NCBI GenBank assembly: GCA_009746045.1
Contig: RPFO01000072.1
Location: 2,051,985 to 2,115,984 of the forward strand
Length of the DNA stretch: 64,000 nucleotides
Direction of reading: 5' to 3'
Source of the DNA: Mesostigma viride
Taxonomy: Eukaryota; Streptophyta; Mesostigmatophyceae; Mesostigmatales; Mesostigmataceae
Numbering within the stretch: position 1 is the first letter of the stretch; every line of letters begins with the position of its first letter. The notes under the pieces are model-generated. The model searched no databases and had not been told where the DNA came from. It saw nothing but the letters and a program-made list of their open reading frames with translations. Shown in pieces: positions 22,907 to 35,800 of this stretch. Position numbers and translations under genes: made by a program.

Positions 22907-23700
22907 GCTAGCAAATGTCACTACCTTTACCTATGCCTGACCTTACAAGTTGAGGATGGTCTAATGTAGTGGCAAACAGGTTATTTACAACAATTCACAG
23001 TTTTCTGACATAGTTTGAGGCAACTATACTTACCAAAATGCTTGAAAAAGGCAAAAATTGCACCATTTATGCTAGCAAACGTCACTATTTTGAGATCAAA
23101 CTGGGCCCAAACTTGGCCCATGGTCTAATCTAGTGGTGTTTAGGTTGCTTCCAACATTTCATAGCTTTCTGACATAGTTTGATATTGTTAGTAGCTTACA
23201 CTGAGCAAAATGCTTGAAAATGGCAAAAAATGCACCATTTATGCTAGCAAACGTCACTATTTTGACATCAAGCTGAGCCCAAACTTGGCCCATGGTCTAT
23301 TCTAGTGGTGTTTAGGTTGCTTCCAATATTTCATAGCTTTCTGACATAGTTTGATATTGTTTAGTAGCTTACACTGAGCAAAATGCTTGAAAATGGCAAA
23401 AAATGCAGTATTTATGCTAGCAAACGTCACTATTTTGAGTTCAGATTGACCCCAAACTTTGTGCATGGTCTATTCTAGTGGTAATTAGGTTGCTTGCAAA
23501 TATCCATGATGGTTTGACGTGATTTAGTACTGTTTCCTATTTATTACTATTTAATTTAATTTTAAATGACAAAAATGTACCTGTATTGCTAGCAAATGTC
23601 ACCAAGATGACGTCCGATCGATACCAAACTTTGTACGAGGTCTATTTTGGTTGCAAACATCATGCATGACAATTTTCAGCATAAAAAGACAAACTTCGGT
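22907..23700. repeat. 172-bp tandem repeat, about 4.6 copies
   Basis: The unit starts with GCTAGCAAACGTCACTATTT; copies begin at 22907, 23071, 23243, 23416 and 23588 (spacings 164, 172, 173, 172). The inner copies are most alike, the outer ones diverged, as expected from unequal exchange. Confidence 0.92.
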
Positions 23701-23739
23701 ACGAAGTACATTTTGCGTGCTGGAGTACATTCTTAATGG

Positions 23740-24271
23740 CTGGTAGGGATGTATTATTAAAAGCCATATGCCCCTTCTCAGGGATATGTGCTACATTGAC
23801 TCCCAACGGAGTGATGTTCCTAATTAATTAATTAATTCCTGCAATTGGGTGAGGATGTAAACTACACCTGCTCTGGGTGCACAAAGTGCACCTGCACACC
23901 ACTATGTATTCCAGCTAGCACCTATAGGGGGCGCAGACGTAGGGGGCAAGATCATCATCAAGGGGACAACCAGCGCAGGCCAGAAATCGGGAGAATCCGG
24001 ACCATGGCTATACAAAGGCTTGGGCATGCATGGCTTCTCAGCAGAGAGTGACTCTCTGCATAGGCAGAGCTTGGCATCATCCATGGGGAGTCCCATTATA
24101 GGCAGAGCGTGGCTAAATTCGGCTTAAGGCATCATCCATGGGGGCCATTATGGGCGCACATGCGCGTGGGCCATGTGCTACTATAATTAATCAACACCAC
24201 TCCGTTGGGAGTCAATCAATGTAGCACATGTGCTACTAGGCTAAGCCTTACTAATCTATGTACTACTGCGC
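23740..24271 (-). mobile_element. 3' part of ORF1-type retroposon copy B (left of Ty3 element 1)
   Basis: The AATTAATTAATTAATT tail lies at about 23820-23836. From there to 24271 the sequence matches, in reverse, the 3' region of copy A (for example AGGCTAAGCCTTACTAATCT at 24239-24258 against 15209-15232). Continuity resumes at 40643 after Ty3 element 1, so element 1 split this copy. Positions 23750-23818 hold an inverted fragment of the same family. A MITE-like piece (CCAGCGCAGGCCAGAAATCG) sits at 23969. Confidence 0.7.
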
Positions 24272-24845
24272 TGTTACGTCGCGTAACTTTTGTTGTTGTT
24301 ACGGACGTAAATTAGGTCCCTTGTTGCCTCAGCCATTCCGGAGCAGTTCGCTGACTTTCCTAGGCTTACGTGTAGTAAGGACCTTTTGGCCGGTCGGTAC
24401 CGGGCCTTGTGACGTGGCACTTGTACAGTATGGTGGTTCGGTGCAGTCGCGCCGCGCTGCGTACTTTAGTAGTGGTCCTTTTATCCTGCGTGTGAACCTT
24501 GTGGACGTGCGTTGGTCCTGTGTGCGAGGGTCGATGTCGGCCCGAGCATACACGCCTGTCGGCGATCATTTATGCAGCAGTTGTCCTTCGTGAATGGCAC
24601 TCGGCGTGTGTTAAATGAATTAACACATATTAGCTTGGGTCACGGCAGTGTAGTATTGTTTCCTTCGTAGTACCCTGGTTTTATTCGGTATATGGCGTAT
24701 TATAAGGGAATGCATTGAGAAGCAGCGTCGTCGCGTCCTAGGTCTTATAGCCAATATAGCTCCTCACTCCTCGGTAGGTGCCTCATCACTAGTTTAGGTA
24801 AGGTTAGGCGAGATGTTTGGGATAGAGTCGAGCCAGGACGTAACA
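24272..24845 (+). repeat. 5' LTR of Ty3 element 1
   Basis: 574 bp, TGTTACGTCGCG to GGACGTAACA. It differs from the 3' LTR by one missing C in the stretch TCCTTTT(C)ATCC; I noticed no other difference. Confidence 0.95.
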
Positions 24846-24846
24846 A

Positions 24847-24864
24847 TGGTAGCGGAGGTTTAGG
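24847..24864 (+). promoter_or_regulatory. Probable primer-binding site of Ty3 element 1
   Basis: TGGTAGCGGAGG begins one base after the LTR. It is close to the complement of a eukaryotic initiator tRNA-Met 3' end (TGGTAGCAGAGG). Confidence 0.6.
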
Positions 24865-25385
24865 TAGACGCGACGAAGTTCCCTTGCAACCCTATACGCC
24901 AGAGGCCTTCCGCGGCCAGGGCACAGAAGAAGACAACCTCTTGACAGGTAATGGGCGGGTCGCCGTCAAGCTAGGGGGTAGTGCTGCCCGATTCGGGACA
25001 CGCCCTGCCTAGAAGTTAGACCTGCTCAAAGCGGATGAACTCCTCACGTAGCTAGTTCCTTTTCCTTTTCCTTTTCCATCTGTGTGTGCATTTCCTTGCT
25101 GGGTGCTGTTTGACGTTAGCTAGTGGGTTTGACGGTTCAATAGTGATGGATAGTGGGACGATTAGCGTCCCTTTAGACTACACCTCTTTTCCGTGCACGC
25201 TGCTGCGTTTTCTTATATGCTCGTTAGCTCTAGGCGAGCATCATAGATGCTTTGTGGGGGGGGGAGGAGAGGTAGGACCTCCTCCACCTCAAGTGCCTCC
25301 TATCCGTTCATTAGGAATCGGCTAGAATAGGAAAGTGCCTAGGAATAGATTCGGCTAGTCGCCGATGCTAGAACGTTGTTCATCG
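24865..25385 (+). other. Leader of Ty3 element 1
   Basis: No ORF resembling a known domain; presumed untranslated leader with the packaging region. Confidence 0.5.
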
Positions 25386-25884
25386 CCTTCCACTCTCTTT
25401 TACGCTTGGATGTATATGCCTATGTTTAGACCCTTGTGGTTGGTGTTGTACCCCACAGCAGGAGTTCCTCGGCTACGGCGTTGGTCATCGACGACCATTT
25501 GGGCGCCATCTTTCAACGACTCCCATATCAGTGTCTACTATTGCCTATGAAACCTGATCGGTCTTCCCCTACCCCTGCCTTCAAGGTACAAGGTAACCCT
25601 ACTGATACCCCTAAGGTTAGGGCTGCCCAGCAACGGGCCAGTGAGCCAATACGTCCTCCCCCTGTCACTATACTTCTACCCTTCCTGCAGCCCCTACCTC
25701 TGGTGCTGTACCCCCAAGACGTTCTTTTCCTGCTCCTCTTGCTCGCCCTTCGGTAGATAGCCTTGTTTTGGTTTCACTACCTCCATCTCCCCCTCGTCCT
25801 ACGGTGTCATCCTCCTCTAGTGTAGATACTCCTCTCACCTTAGAGTTTGGCTCCCTATCCATTACTGTTATTAAAAAGGATTGA
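25386..25884 (+). pseudogene. Remnant of the small 5' ORF of Ty3 element 1
   Basis: The C-terminal tail (TPLTLEFGSLSITVIKKD) before the stop at 25882-25884 is nearly identical to the end of the 130-residue 5' ORF of element 2 at 56393. Upstream the frame is broken, and I could not confirm the viroplasmin-like domain here. Position between leader and gag is the same in both elements. Confidence 0.6.
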
Positions 25885-26002
25885 TTTTACTTGTTTTCCT
25901 CTCTTAGGACATTAAAAGTTTTTCCTTTTTGCTTTCCTTGCTTTAAATTAGGGCGTTGTCCTCCTCCTTATTGCAACCTTAATTGTTTTTCCTCAAACTG
26001 AA

Positions 26003-28197
26003 CATGGATCTAGTGGGTGGAGAGATGTCACCTATTAATTAATTAATTAATTAGGAACATAACTCCGTTGGGAGTATATGTAGCACATAGCCCTGAGAAG
26101 GGGCATATGAGCCTATAATACATTCTAAGCTACTTCCTGCAAGGGTGGGAATGTAAGCAACACTTGCTCTAGGGGCACCAGGGCACCCGCACCCTCATGG
26201 TCTATCACGCTATGCCCGGGTAAGGGGGGAGCATGCCTGTGAGGGGGAAGATCATCATGGCTATACAAGAGCTATGGCATGGCTTCTCAGCAGAGAGTGA
26301 CTCCCTGCATGGGCACAACATTACTAAATAAGGCTAGGCATCGTCTGGAGTGTGGCACATCATAGGCACACATGTACATGACTAAAAAGGCTAGGCCTCA
26401 GCTGGTATAGTGCCTGTAGTAGGCGGGCATGTACAAGGCCACTGTCTAACTATTCTACACTACTGCTGTATTCCCCTAGGCTGGGGCTGGAGTTGCTGGG
26501 GCCGCGGTGGTCGAGGGATGTCACCTATACCTACCACTAATAATTCTAATAATGCCAACAACAATAATAATAATAATAATAATAACAATCGTCGTCCCTC
26601 TGTCACCCCTCCTACCTATGAACAACGTATGCAAGTCAGATTTAGTGATGACCCTTCCCTTACCTTGAACCAGGCCCCTGCCCCTCTTGCAACCTTGGCT
26701 CAACCCCCCAGCAGGTCCTCACTAACTAACAATGTTTCTAGGCCTCCTTCCCACTCTGTGCCTTCCATGCCTGCTTTTAACACGGGTCGTACCTCTGCCC
26801 CTGTCGGCCCCTCTGGGCGCCCTAGTGCAGTTCCATTTTACCCACCTGCTTCCTGGTCCTACCCTGAGACGGCCTATGAGGCAGCCCAGGTCCCTACCCG
26901 TGTGGCTGATTTAGAAGTAATAGTGATTTCAGCACCATGCCCCTAGATGATAGAAATTATGATCATTTTGCCTACTCCTCTCTTCGTGAGCAATATACTG
27001 TTCCTTTCTCCTATGGGCACCAGTCTGAAACGGTGGCCCCTTCTCGACCCCTACCCAAAACCTTTCCTCTTCCTTCCTTCTATCCCGCTTATGTAGCAGT
27101 GGAAGATAGTGGCCCTATGGGAAAAACTGACTCTTCGAATCCCCCTAAGCCTCCTGCTCTTCCCCTCTTTGCTAACCTTCCCAATTAGCTGGATGTCAAG
27201 TCTACCCCTCAACAGTTTTTCACTTTTATTATGTTGCTTACCCAGAACACAGAGTCGTGGCAGAATCATAATAGATGGCGTCTCTCTGATGCTGTTTTAG
27301 TCCCTCACTATCTTACTACCTGTATTACCCCTGAGCTTGCCAACCTCATCCAGTGTGAATCCTTGGCCTCTCATGCCTACCCTAACTCAGTAGCAGGATT
27401 GTTTTAGCGGTTAGAGAGCCATTTAGTTCCTCCTGATGCAGATTGGCAGGATAGATTAGCCTTTGGTACTTTGCAGCAAGGTACTAAACCGTTTAAGGAA
27501 TATATGAAAGAACTTGATGCACAGATGGTACGAATTAGGGATTTGTCGGGCGCAGAAGTACGTGCTCGTTTCCTTCAAGGCCTCAGTAGACCCTTATTAC
27601 GTGAGGTAAAACGCCAGTTCTCTGCCTACCGTTTCACTGATCTGCCCCTCAAGCATGTGCGACAACGTCTATTAAAGAGTAGCAGATTTCTTTACCACTC
27701 CTCTTCCTACCCATCTCCTCCGTGTTGCTGATTGCATGTATGCTCATGCTCCTTTGTGTACTAGGGTTCATAACCTTGTCCTCACTCCTGAAGAAGAATA
27801 GGCATATGTAGAAGAATTCGATATTTGCGTTACAGATATATCTGCATTGGATGTGTCTCACATCTCGTGTTATCATTGTCATGAGGTGGGCCATCTTAAG
27901 GCGGAGTGCCCCAAGTTCCTTTCTGGTGCTCCCCCTCATCCCGATGCTCGCCCTCCTCGTACCCCTCAGCGTGCTCCTATTCGTCCCACTCCAGGACGCA
28001 TTCCCTCAGCTACCCCTAGTAGGCTGAATGTTGTGCAGACAGGACCCTCAGGGTTCCCCTATGATAATCAGGCTCCTGCACCCTCTTCGCTCCCTCGCGA
28101 CCCTCCAGCAGTGGCTTTTTCGCCAGGGACTTCTTCGGGGTTAGTCCCAATGGATGTGGGGGGGAGGGGGAACAGTAGGCCTGTCAGCCGGGGGTAA
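26003..28197 (+). pseudogene. gag of Ty3 element 1, broken
   Basis: Starts MDLVGGEMS at 26003 and is cut at the eleventh codon by the insertion 26036-26516. It resumes with an Asn-rich run, then PTYEQRMQVRFSDDPSLTL. Frame changes or stops occur near 26925, 27187, 27405 and 27730. Unlike element 2 it keeps the capsid-like core (QDRLAFGTLQQGTKPFKEYM to GLSRPLLREVKRQF, about 27430-27660). A CCHC knuckle (CYHCHEVGHLKAEC) lies at about 27870. It overlaps pol in the +1 frame at its end. Confidence 0.85.
26036..26516 (-). mobile_element. 5'-truncated ORF1-family retroposon fragment inside gag
   Basis: A TTAATTAATTAATTAATT tail on its left side, followed by the family 3' region in reverse (TTCCTGCAAGGGTGGGAATG matches copy A near 15530). 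It is bracketed by 12-bp target duplications GATGTCACCTAT at 26024-26035 and 26517-26528. Confidence 0.88.
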
Positions 28198-31102
28198 CCT
28201 GGACAGGTCCTTAGATAGTACCCCAGATAATAATTTTTGCCTGCCTGTTTTCATAACTTCTGTAGGAGCTGAATCATCCCTACCCTTACGTGTTCGTCCT
28301 CTTATGTTTTGGAATGGTGGCTTAACCGTTCCCCACACTGTTGTAGACCCCTTCTTGCATGCTGATGAACTTTTGAATGTCTGTGTGTTAGTGGATAGCG
28401 GTGCGGCTAGCTCCTTTGTGAGCGAGGCCCTAGTTAGGCGTTTAGAACTAGTCCCTATCCCTCACACCAAGCCTGTCACTGTTCATTATGCTGACGGTCG
28501 CACCAGTCATTCCCCGGGTACGGTGTCCCTTCCCCTGGTCATACAAGGACGTACTGTCAACCTGACGGCCACTATAGGCCCTATCACTACCGCTGATGTA
28601 TTACTAGGATTAGATTGGCACCAGGATAATAAGATTACCATTAATTATGTTACCATGGTCATTTGGTTTCCAGATAGCTCTTACTGGGTACCAGAACGTC
28701 ATTATAAAGTAGAAAATTTATCCTTGGTAGATATTACTCCTCCTACACCTGTTGATCCTCCTGTAAGACCTATACCTGAAGTATTAATGTCCAATGATGA
28801 GTTGCGATCTGAATTAAAGGAATATGGATATTTATTATGTATGTTCCTTCAGTTAGAAGTACAGGAGATACCTATCACTAATAATAGTGTGGATATAGAT
28901 GTAAACACAGTGGATACAATAGGAGTGGGATATACTGAAAACGAAATAGTAAGATACATGGCTGTGATAGATTCCTCCAAAGTTTTTGAAGAAAAGAGTC
29001 CTTCTTATCCTCCTCCTCGTTCTGTTTTACACCGTGTAGTTATTAAGGACGGTGCAGTTCCTACGCACTCTCCGATGTATAGAATGGGCCCTACCGAGTT
29101 AAAGGAACTAAAACAGATTTTAGTGTCACTATTAGAAGCAGGATTGATAGAGCCTAGTAACTCCCCCTACTCAGCTGGTGTCCTGTTAGTTCCTAAGCCA
29201 AATGGCAAGTTTCGCCTAGTTACTGATTATAGGAAGTTAAATGACATTACTGTGAAGTCTAAATACCCTCTACCTCGTATTGATGATATATTTAATAAGG
29301 TTAAAGGTTCCACTTGTTTCACGGTACTGGATTGTGCGGATGGTTTTTGGCAACTGCGTATAGCCCCTGAGGATTGCCATAAAACCGCCTTTGCTACCCC
29401 TTTTTGGTCATTATCAGTTTAGAGTAGCGGCCATGAGACTCTGTAACTCTCCTGCCTCTTTTCAAATGTTAATGAATGAAGTGCTTAGACCTGTTATGGG
29501 TAATTCTCACCTTCCTCAAGTGTCATCTGATTTAAAGGATCCGTCCTTCTCCTCTGTTTCTTTATCTGAGCATGACCGTTCTTGTGCTCAAGCTTACTTA
29601 GATGATATCCTTATTTACTCTCCTGATTTTGAAACGCACCTACGTGCTTTAAAGAAAGTATTAGAGATAATGGCTGAAAATTCCTTGTGGGCTCGCCGTG
29701 CTAAAGTTGTTCTGGTAGGAGTGTACCATTTTTAGGACATGTTTTGTCAGATGCCGGGGTCGCTACCGACCCGGATAAAACTAAGTCAATTCAGGAATGG
29801 CCTACCCCTACCGACGTTAAAGGTGTACGTAGTTTTCTAGGGATTGCCTCTTACTATAGGCGTTTTATCCCGCGTTTCGCAACTATAGCAGCCCCTATTA
29901 ATCATTTATTAAAGAAGGATATCCCCTTTGTCTGGAGTAGTGAATGTCAGTCGGCTTTTCAGTGTCTAAAATCCCTACTCCTCTCTCCTCCCGTACTCAT
30001 CCTACCGGATACTACTAAACCCTTTGTGGTAGCTACAGACGCTAGTAAGGTAGCTATCGGGGGCGTCCTTCTCCAGGATCAGGGTCAGGGCTTACAGCCA
30101 ATTGAGTATATCTCTAGGACAATGCTCCCTGCGGAGCGTAACTATCCCGTACACCAGCAGGAACTCTTAGCGGTGGTGTATTGTTGCCACGCGTGGCAGC
30201 ACTTTCTTAAAGGTGCTCAATTTGATGTCTGCCTGAATGAACCCTGTGAGATAGATCCTTATAGATTAGTTATTCAAACGGATCACCGTCCCCTTTCCCA
30301 TCTTCTCTCCCAACCCAACCTTACCCCTCGTCAAGCGCGCTGGATGGAGTTTTTAGCACAGTTTTCCCCTTTTAAACTTCAGTATGTTCATGGTGTAGAT
30401 AACATAGTACCAGATGCACTCTCCCGTCGCGCAGATTACTCCTTTTTCGAGGACCTGGATGCTCTCAATACTACTCTAGTTCCTACTACTATGGGTGTAA
30501 CCCCTTATGGTGAACTACCTGATGATGAATCCTCTGCCTATCTCTTTCATACTGCTGTTCGCATGCCTGATCTCCTTTCTCACGTAGGACTCTCTCTCCC
30601 GTGTGAGGCCCTTCCTGTGGTCTCGGTGGGGGGGGAGGGGAAAAATAAAATTTCCATACCGCTTAGCCATATAGCGACTAGGTCAGGAAAGTCTTATGAT
30701 AACATAGTCCCTCTAGGACCTCCCCTTCTCTTTGGCAAGGCGGTAGGAGACCTCTTTAAACCTGTTCTGGATACCTCTGTAGCGATGCCTACCTCTGATC
30801 TTGAACGCCTTATTAGTAGATTTACGGCCACTGAGCCGGAAGCTTTAGCTGCCATTGCAGCCCTTCCCCAACAATTAGGCAAGCACCCTTGTAAATTTGT
30901 AGGTGGGTTTTTATATGTGCAAATAGCCGATTCTCCCCCTCAATGGCGCCTGTATGTCCCTCCTATCTGTCGCTCCTCCTTGCTCTTTGAGTTGCATGAC
31001 TTAGCTGCTCATCAGGGTGGTAAACGGGTACGGGACCTAGTAGCCCGCTCTTACTACTGGAGGTGTTCCCCTGGCTTCCGGGCGAGGGCGAGGCAGATAT
31101 AG
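28154..31102 (+). pseudogene. pol of Ty3 element 1 (protease, RT, RNase H, start of integrase)
   Basis: In order: protease with VDSGAAS (about 28391), reverse transcriptase from GAVPTHSPMYRMGP through LDCADGFWQLRI and YLDDILIYS (about 29600), RNase H with ATDASKVAIGG (about 30035), and the integrase zinc module up to LHDLAAHQG and SYYW. One extra T near 29405 and one missing base near 29706, judged against element 2, break the RT frame. After SYYW at about 31060 the sequence jumps to the extra ORF: the catalytic integrase core and chromodomain are missing. The ATG at 28154 lies within the gag overlap, so expression would need +1 frameshifting or internal initiation. Confidence 0.9.
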
Positions 31103-32552
31103 ATGACAACCCCTGTGACCTCCTACGGGCGGTCGAGTTCATGGAGATCGCGGACCAGACAGCGGGAGTAGCATTTGGCGACCCTTCCCCTACGGACGCA
31201 CCAGTCGAGGCACAGTACACGCCAGAGTATTCGGCCTCCCCTGCAGCGTCCTCCTCCTCAGTGTCGGCTCCTTCCCCTGTCCCGTCTTCACCACGGTCGA
31301 CCCGGCGCGCGTCGGTGGAGCCTACCCGTTTGGGCTCGGATCGTGAGCCTGATCCTCTCTCGGCGACTGTTTCTGCGATGCAGGCACAGATCCAGTCCCT
31401 GACCGCGGCTTTCGGGGCCTTCATGGCGGCCCAGGCGCATGCTCCAGCCACGCCAGGTGGGGTGTCTTTTGTATCTGTGCCCCCTTCCCCTTCGGTTGCC
31501 TCGGCGCCTACGGTTTCGCCCGCGCTGTGCGAGCCCTCGGTAGCTGCGGTTTCTTCTGTTGCTGCGGCTCCTACGCCTCCGGCTGTCTCTGCGCCTGCTA
31601 CCGACGTACCTGCGCCTCTGCGCGAGTCTTCCGCCCCAGCGGCCGCGCCCGCCGTCGTCGCTTCCGGGCCCCCCACAGCGCCAGCGCCGCCATCGCGGGG
31701 TTTCTTTAGCGACCCGGGCGGTCTTCCCAGGCTTTGGGAGGGTGGTCCTCCGCAGAGGATTCCGGTGCCCGACTGGAGCTTGGATGGTAACCAGTCGTAT
31801 GCCGGATTGCCTGTCCCTACGGGCCCTGTTTTCAACATGTGGCCTGGGGGTGCGCCGCCACCGGAGACCGGAGCGCCAGCTGCGGTGGCGGGTCCGTCGC
31901 GACCCCCTCCGGCAGCAGGTCCGACGCGACCTCCTGTTGTACCGGCGCCGTCTGCGTCTGTGCCGGTTCCTATACCCCTGCTTCGGCCCCTGTCCCTTCG
32001 GCCCCGCGGTCTTTGGCTGCGGTTGTTCGGGCCAGCGGCCCTGATCCTCGCGCCACCCGCGCTGCTGATTCCCTCCGGGAGTTGTCCGAGGGCGATCAGG
32101 ATCGGGTCCCTTCTGTGGTGCATGCGACGCCGGAGTCGCGCGACACGCCTGTCCTTGGGTACGGTATGTCTGCGCACGCCTGCCGACAGTGTGACCTGCC
32201 GCGCGCCTCCGCCGAGCTTGCCATTTCGCCCATGTCCCTCGGGTTCTCCCAGGTGTGTCGGGCGCCGCGGGACCGTGGCCTACCCATTGAGACTGATCGG
32301 CCTCCTTTCGATATGGTTATTGTAGCTGATCCTGTGTTCCAGGGCGAGATCCTGGTTCGGCGCGTTCTGTATCGCTGGGCTAGGCGTCACAATGACTTGG
32401 ACACCTACGGTGGGTTCCAGTGGGCTTACCCTCCGCCTCTGGGCATTATGGCCTCAGATGCCCTTACGGTAGAGTTTCCTGTGGTGCCGGGTGCTACGTA
32501 CAGCACGGTTCTCCAGCCCATCCTAGAGTGGGATGCCCGTCGTCCAGCGCCC
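31061..32552 (+). pseudogene. Extra ORF after pol, Ty3 element 1, 5' part
   Basis: Open frame from the deletion junction: VFPWLPGEGEADIDDNPCDL, then a long Ala/Ser/Pro-rich segment, PRLWEGGPPQRIPVPDWSL, then after a frame change near 32010 a compact block with HACRQCDLPRASAELAISPM, FDMVIVADPVFQGEIL and YGGFQWAYPPPLG. It is cut by the DNA transposon at 32553 and resumes at 39234. It is shared with element 2. I recognise no envelope traits (no signal peptide, no membrane anchor) and cannot name a family. Confidence 0.7.
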
Positions 32553-33060
32553 ATCGATGGGAAGTCGGAAAAAATTCGTCCTGATATTTCTTGATATCGT
32601 CCTGAGTTTTTTTTGAGAAATCCTGAGAAATCCTGAGAAATCCTGAGATATCTTGAGATTGTCTTGAGATCGTCTTGAGATTTCCTGAGATTTTTCCTGA
32701 GATTGCCCTGATTTTTCCTGATTTTTTTCGTCTTCACAAAATCTGGTAAGTGCACACCTCGGGTCCTGAGATTTCTGGTGAAAAACTCAGGTCTTGAGAT
32801 TTTGACTTTGTAGTGAAAATCTCAGGACAAAATCTCAGGACAATCTCAGGACAAAAAAACGAGTAGAATCTCAAGAAAATCTCAGGACAAAAAAACGAGT
32901 AGAATCTCAAGAAAATCAAGAACATGCACAGGCGAATTCTCCAGCCATTCTGGGACAAAAAAATGGTGTTATCAGGGACCAACAGAAATACGACAATGCA
33001 AGATGATTACAACAGGGGCATGACTCACAATCAGTGCATTTATTACATTGATAAATATTA

Positions 33061-34768
33061 TTTAACCCCTAAATGGGCGGAAATGCTGCCGATAAATTGG
33101 CAGTAACTCACCTATTTTGTAAACCAGCCCCTGTACAACCTAGCAATATCCAATGGCTGTCCTTGGGGGGCAAGCATGTCCATGAGTTGCCCTAAGCCAT
33201 GATATATCACAACCTCACATATATTCATCGTAGGCCATGTATAACTGCCGTCAAAGTCAGGGGGGTCAAGACGAGCGTTTTCATTTTTGGTAGAATGTGC
33301 ATTTTGAATTATGTTGTAAGAGCTAGGCACCTACCACTTCAGGGATGATAAACAATTAGTTGCTGAACAGTTTGAGCCATTGGGGTCATCATTTGTGTGG
33401 GTATACCAGCAGTTACACCCAGTACAGCCCATAGGGGTACCGTTGGTAAAAAGCAACCAAGGGGGTAGGAGTGGGCATACTACCTACTAATACCTACTAA
33501 TATGGCCCCCAACCATGCCAAACAATACATTTCCCTTCCACAATGATGGGGAAACATAACTGCATCATCACACTGCCCTTACATGGCACCTATGTGCAGG
33601 TGCCACCTTGTCCATGCACGTAGGTAACGTGGTACGGATACCCTACGCAAGGCATGCATTCTAGGAGGCAGCCACCAACAAACTAGTGATTTTAAGCCTA
33701 TTTCAGCCTGCCCTAGCAAGGATAAACTAGGCCTAAGCTGCTATAGCTTTCCAGGTGATGGCCAGCACACCTGGTGGCACATGCTGACAATGGGAAGCTT
33801 CTACTCACCGGTTACATGCTTGATGATGCCACAGAGACCAGCCAACTGCCTCACACTCATGCAATATGTGTGTGGGAAATGTATAACAAACATATATGGA
33901 GGTATTCAAACCCATACAGCCTCTAAAACTTATCACCATCACCCTGTGGCAGGTCAACTGACTGAGGGAAGCATCTAAGAAGGGTGTTTTAGAAAGGGGC
34001 CAGGCCAGGGTCAAGAAAGAGCATGAATAATGCAAAAAGAATGTGCTACACAAGCTAGAACGTACATATAAACGTCAAACATCGATAGGAAAACGATGCT
34101 TAAGCTTTACCAGGCATGGATGGCGTTACCTTGGCCCAGGCGGTGGCCGCAAAATGGCGCATTTCGGCACACCAAAGTTGTGCAGCATGGTCGCTGGATT
34201 CGGCGATTTCTGGCCACCCTTGCACGTTTACGACTAATATGTATCATAAAAAGTACAAAGAAACCGATATATCCTTTAAAATACGCCGGAAAGGTATTGC
34301 TGTCAACGTTTCTATCGTCCGGCCTGATCGCAGTTTTTTCCAGCAAGAACGCTGCCGACACCTATCAAATGGCATTCCCGCGAACCAAAAATTGGCCTGT
34401 ATGATCTTTAGGACGTATAAAATCAATATCCTAAGTTTGGCCAGAAAATTCGAACGCAAACGTAAATGCCATGCGTGGGCGCAAGCCGCCATGGCCAGGT
34501 CGTCGTTTTCCGGAATGCACGTTGTACGTGAAAAAGTACCCTGACCCCTTGTACTTTGACGGTCTGGAACACCTGTTAAACTTGGTCAAAATATAGCAAA
34601 CCCTAGTATCATGTTCTGGAGAAACTTATAAACTTTCATTCTTCTCAGCTAAACGTTTCCTAATTCCCAATAGTATTCTCGCAAACTGGTCCCCCGAGTA
34701 GGTGCCGACAAATCGGCTGTAAGTCACTTTTTGGCGGAAAATCGGCAGCAAGACCATTTAGGGGTTAA
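33061..34768. mobile_element. Nested DNA element with TTTAACCCCTAAATGG ends
   Basis: TTTAACCCCTAAATGG at 33061 faces its reverse complement at about 34753-34768. GCTGCCGAT lies just inside both ends. The interior (1.7 kb) has no convincing coding frame, so a non-autonomous passenger within the larger transposon. Confidence 0.65.
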
Positions 34769-35229
34769 AAAATCTTTTATTCATAGGCAAAAAATAAATC
34801 ACAACAAAAAGAGGATTGTTTCTTCATCGTTTGGCAGATCTTGTAGATCATTTGGTTCTTCATATACTCTGCCAAACTGTGCTTCGTTGCACATTTACCT
34901 GCACGCATAAACCAGGAAGGGGGAAAAAAGGCATTAAACAGGACCATGATTAGAAACGCTGGGCTGCAGCATGTGCACATGTACACCTAACCAGACCACA
35001 GGCATAGCAAACAACATCATGCTCGGCATAAAAAAAGATACTTCTGACTGGTACAAAACATTGAAAGGGTGACCCAAGTGAAAGCCTAGCACCGCCATTA
35101 TTGAGATGTGCAAGACCAAGAAACCACGACATTGCATATGACCGATGCATTGAAAAAGGGAAAACACGTTTATTAACTGTGAAGCTCCAGGGTAACTAGA
35201 CTAAATTTCTTCAGGGCAAGGGACTAATT

Positions 35230-35800
35230 GAATTCAGCAAGCAAGCGTACATGCGCGCAAGGACGAGAGTGGCTAAATAAGGAAGCAAGGGCGTAACAAA
35301 GGAAGCAAGGGACTGATTAGATTCAGCAAGCAAGCAATTGCAAGCATGCAAGGAAGAGGGGCTAACAAAGGAAGCAAGGGCCTAACAAAGGAATCAGGGG
35401 ACTGATTCCATTCAGCAAGTGGTCAAGCATGCAGGGAAGGAACGGCCTAACCAAGTAGGCAAGGTCATATCAAAGGAAGCAAGGCATTAATTAAATTCAG
35501 CAAGCATGCGAGGAAGAGTGGCTTACAAAGGAAGCATGGGACTAAGAAAGGAAGCAAGGGACTAATTACATTCAGGAAGCACGCATGCAAGGAAGCAAGG
35601 GAATAAAGCAAGGAACTAATCAAATTCAGCAAGCGGCTAAACAACCAAGCAAGGGCCTAATCAAGGAAGAAAGCAACCACGCAAAGAAGCAAGCAAGCAC
35701 GCAAAGACGGAAACAAGCATGCAAGGAAGCAAGGGGTTTATCGAACTCAGCAAGCAAGCATGCAAGGAAGCAAGGAGCAAGTGAGGGACCAAGGGACTAA
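35230..35800. repeat. Irregular AAGGAAGCAAGGGACTAAT repeats
   Basis: Imperfect direct repeats mixing GCAAGGAAGCAAGGG, ACTAATTA and ATTCAGCAAGCAAGC. Non-coding. The adjoining stretches 34769-35229 and 35801-37671 show no gene I can support. Confidence 0.85.
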
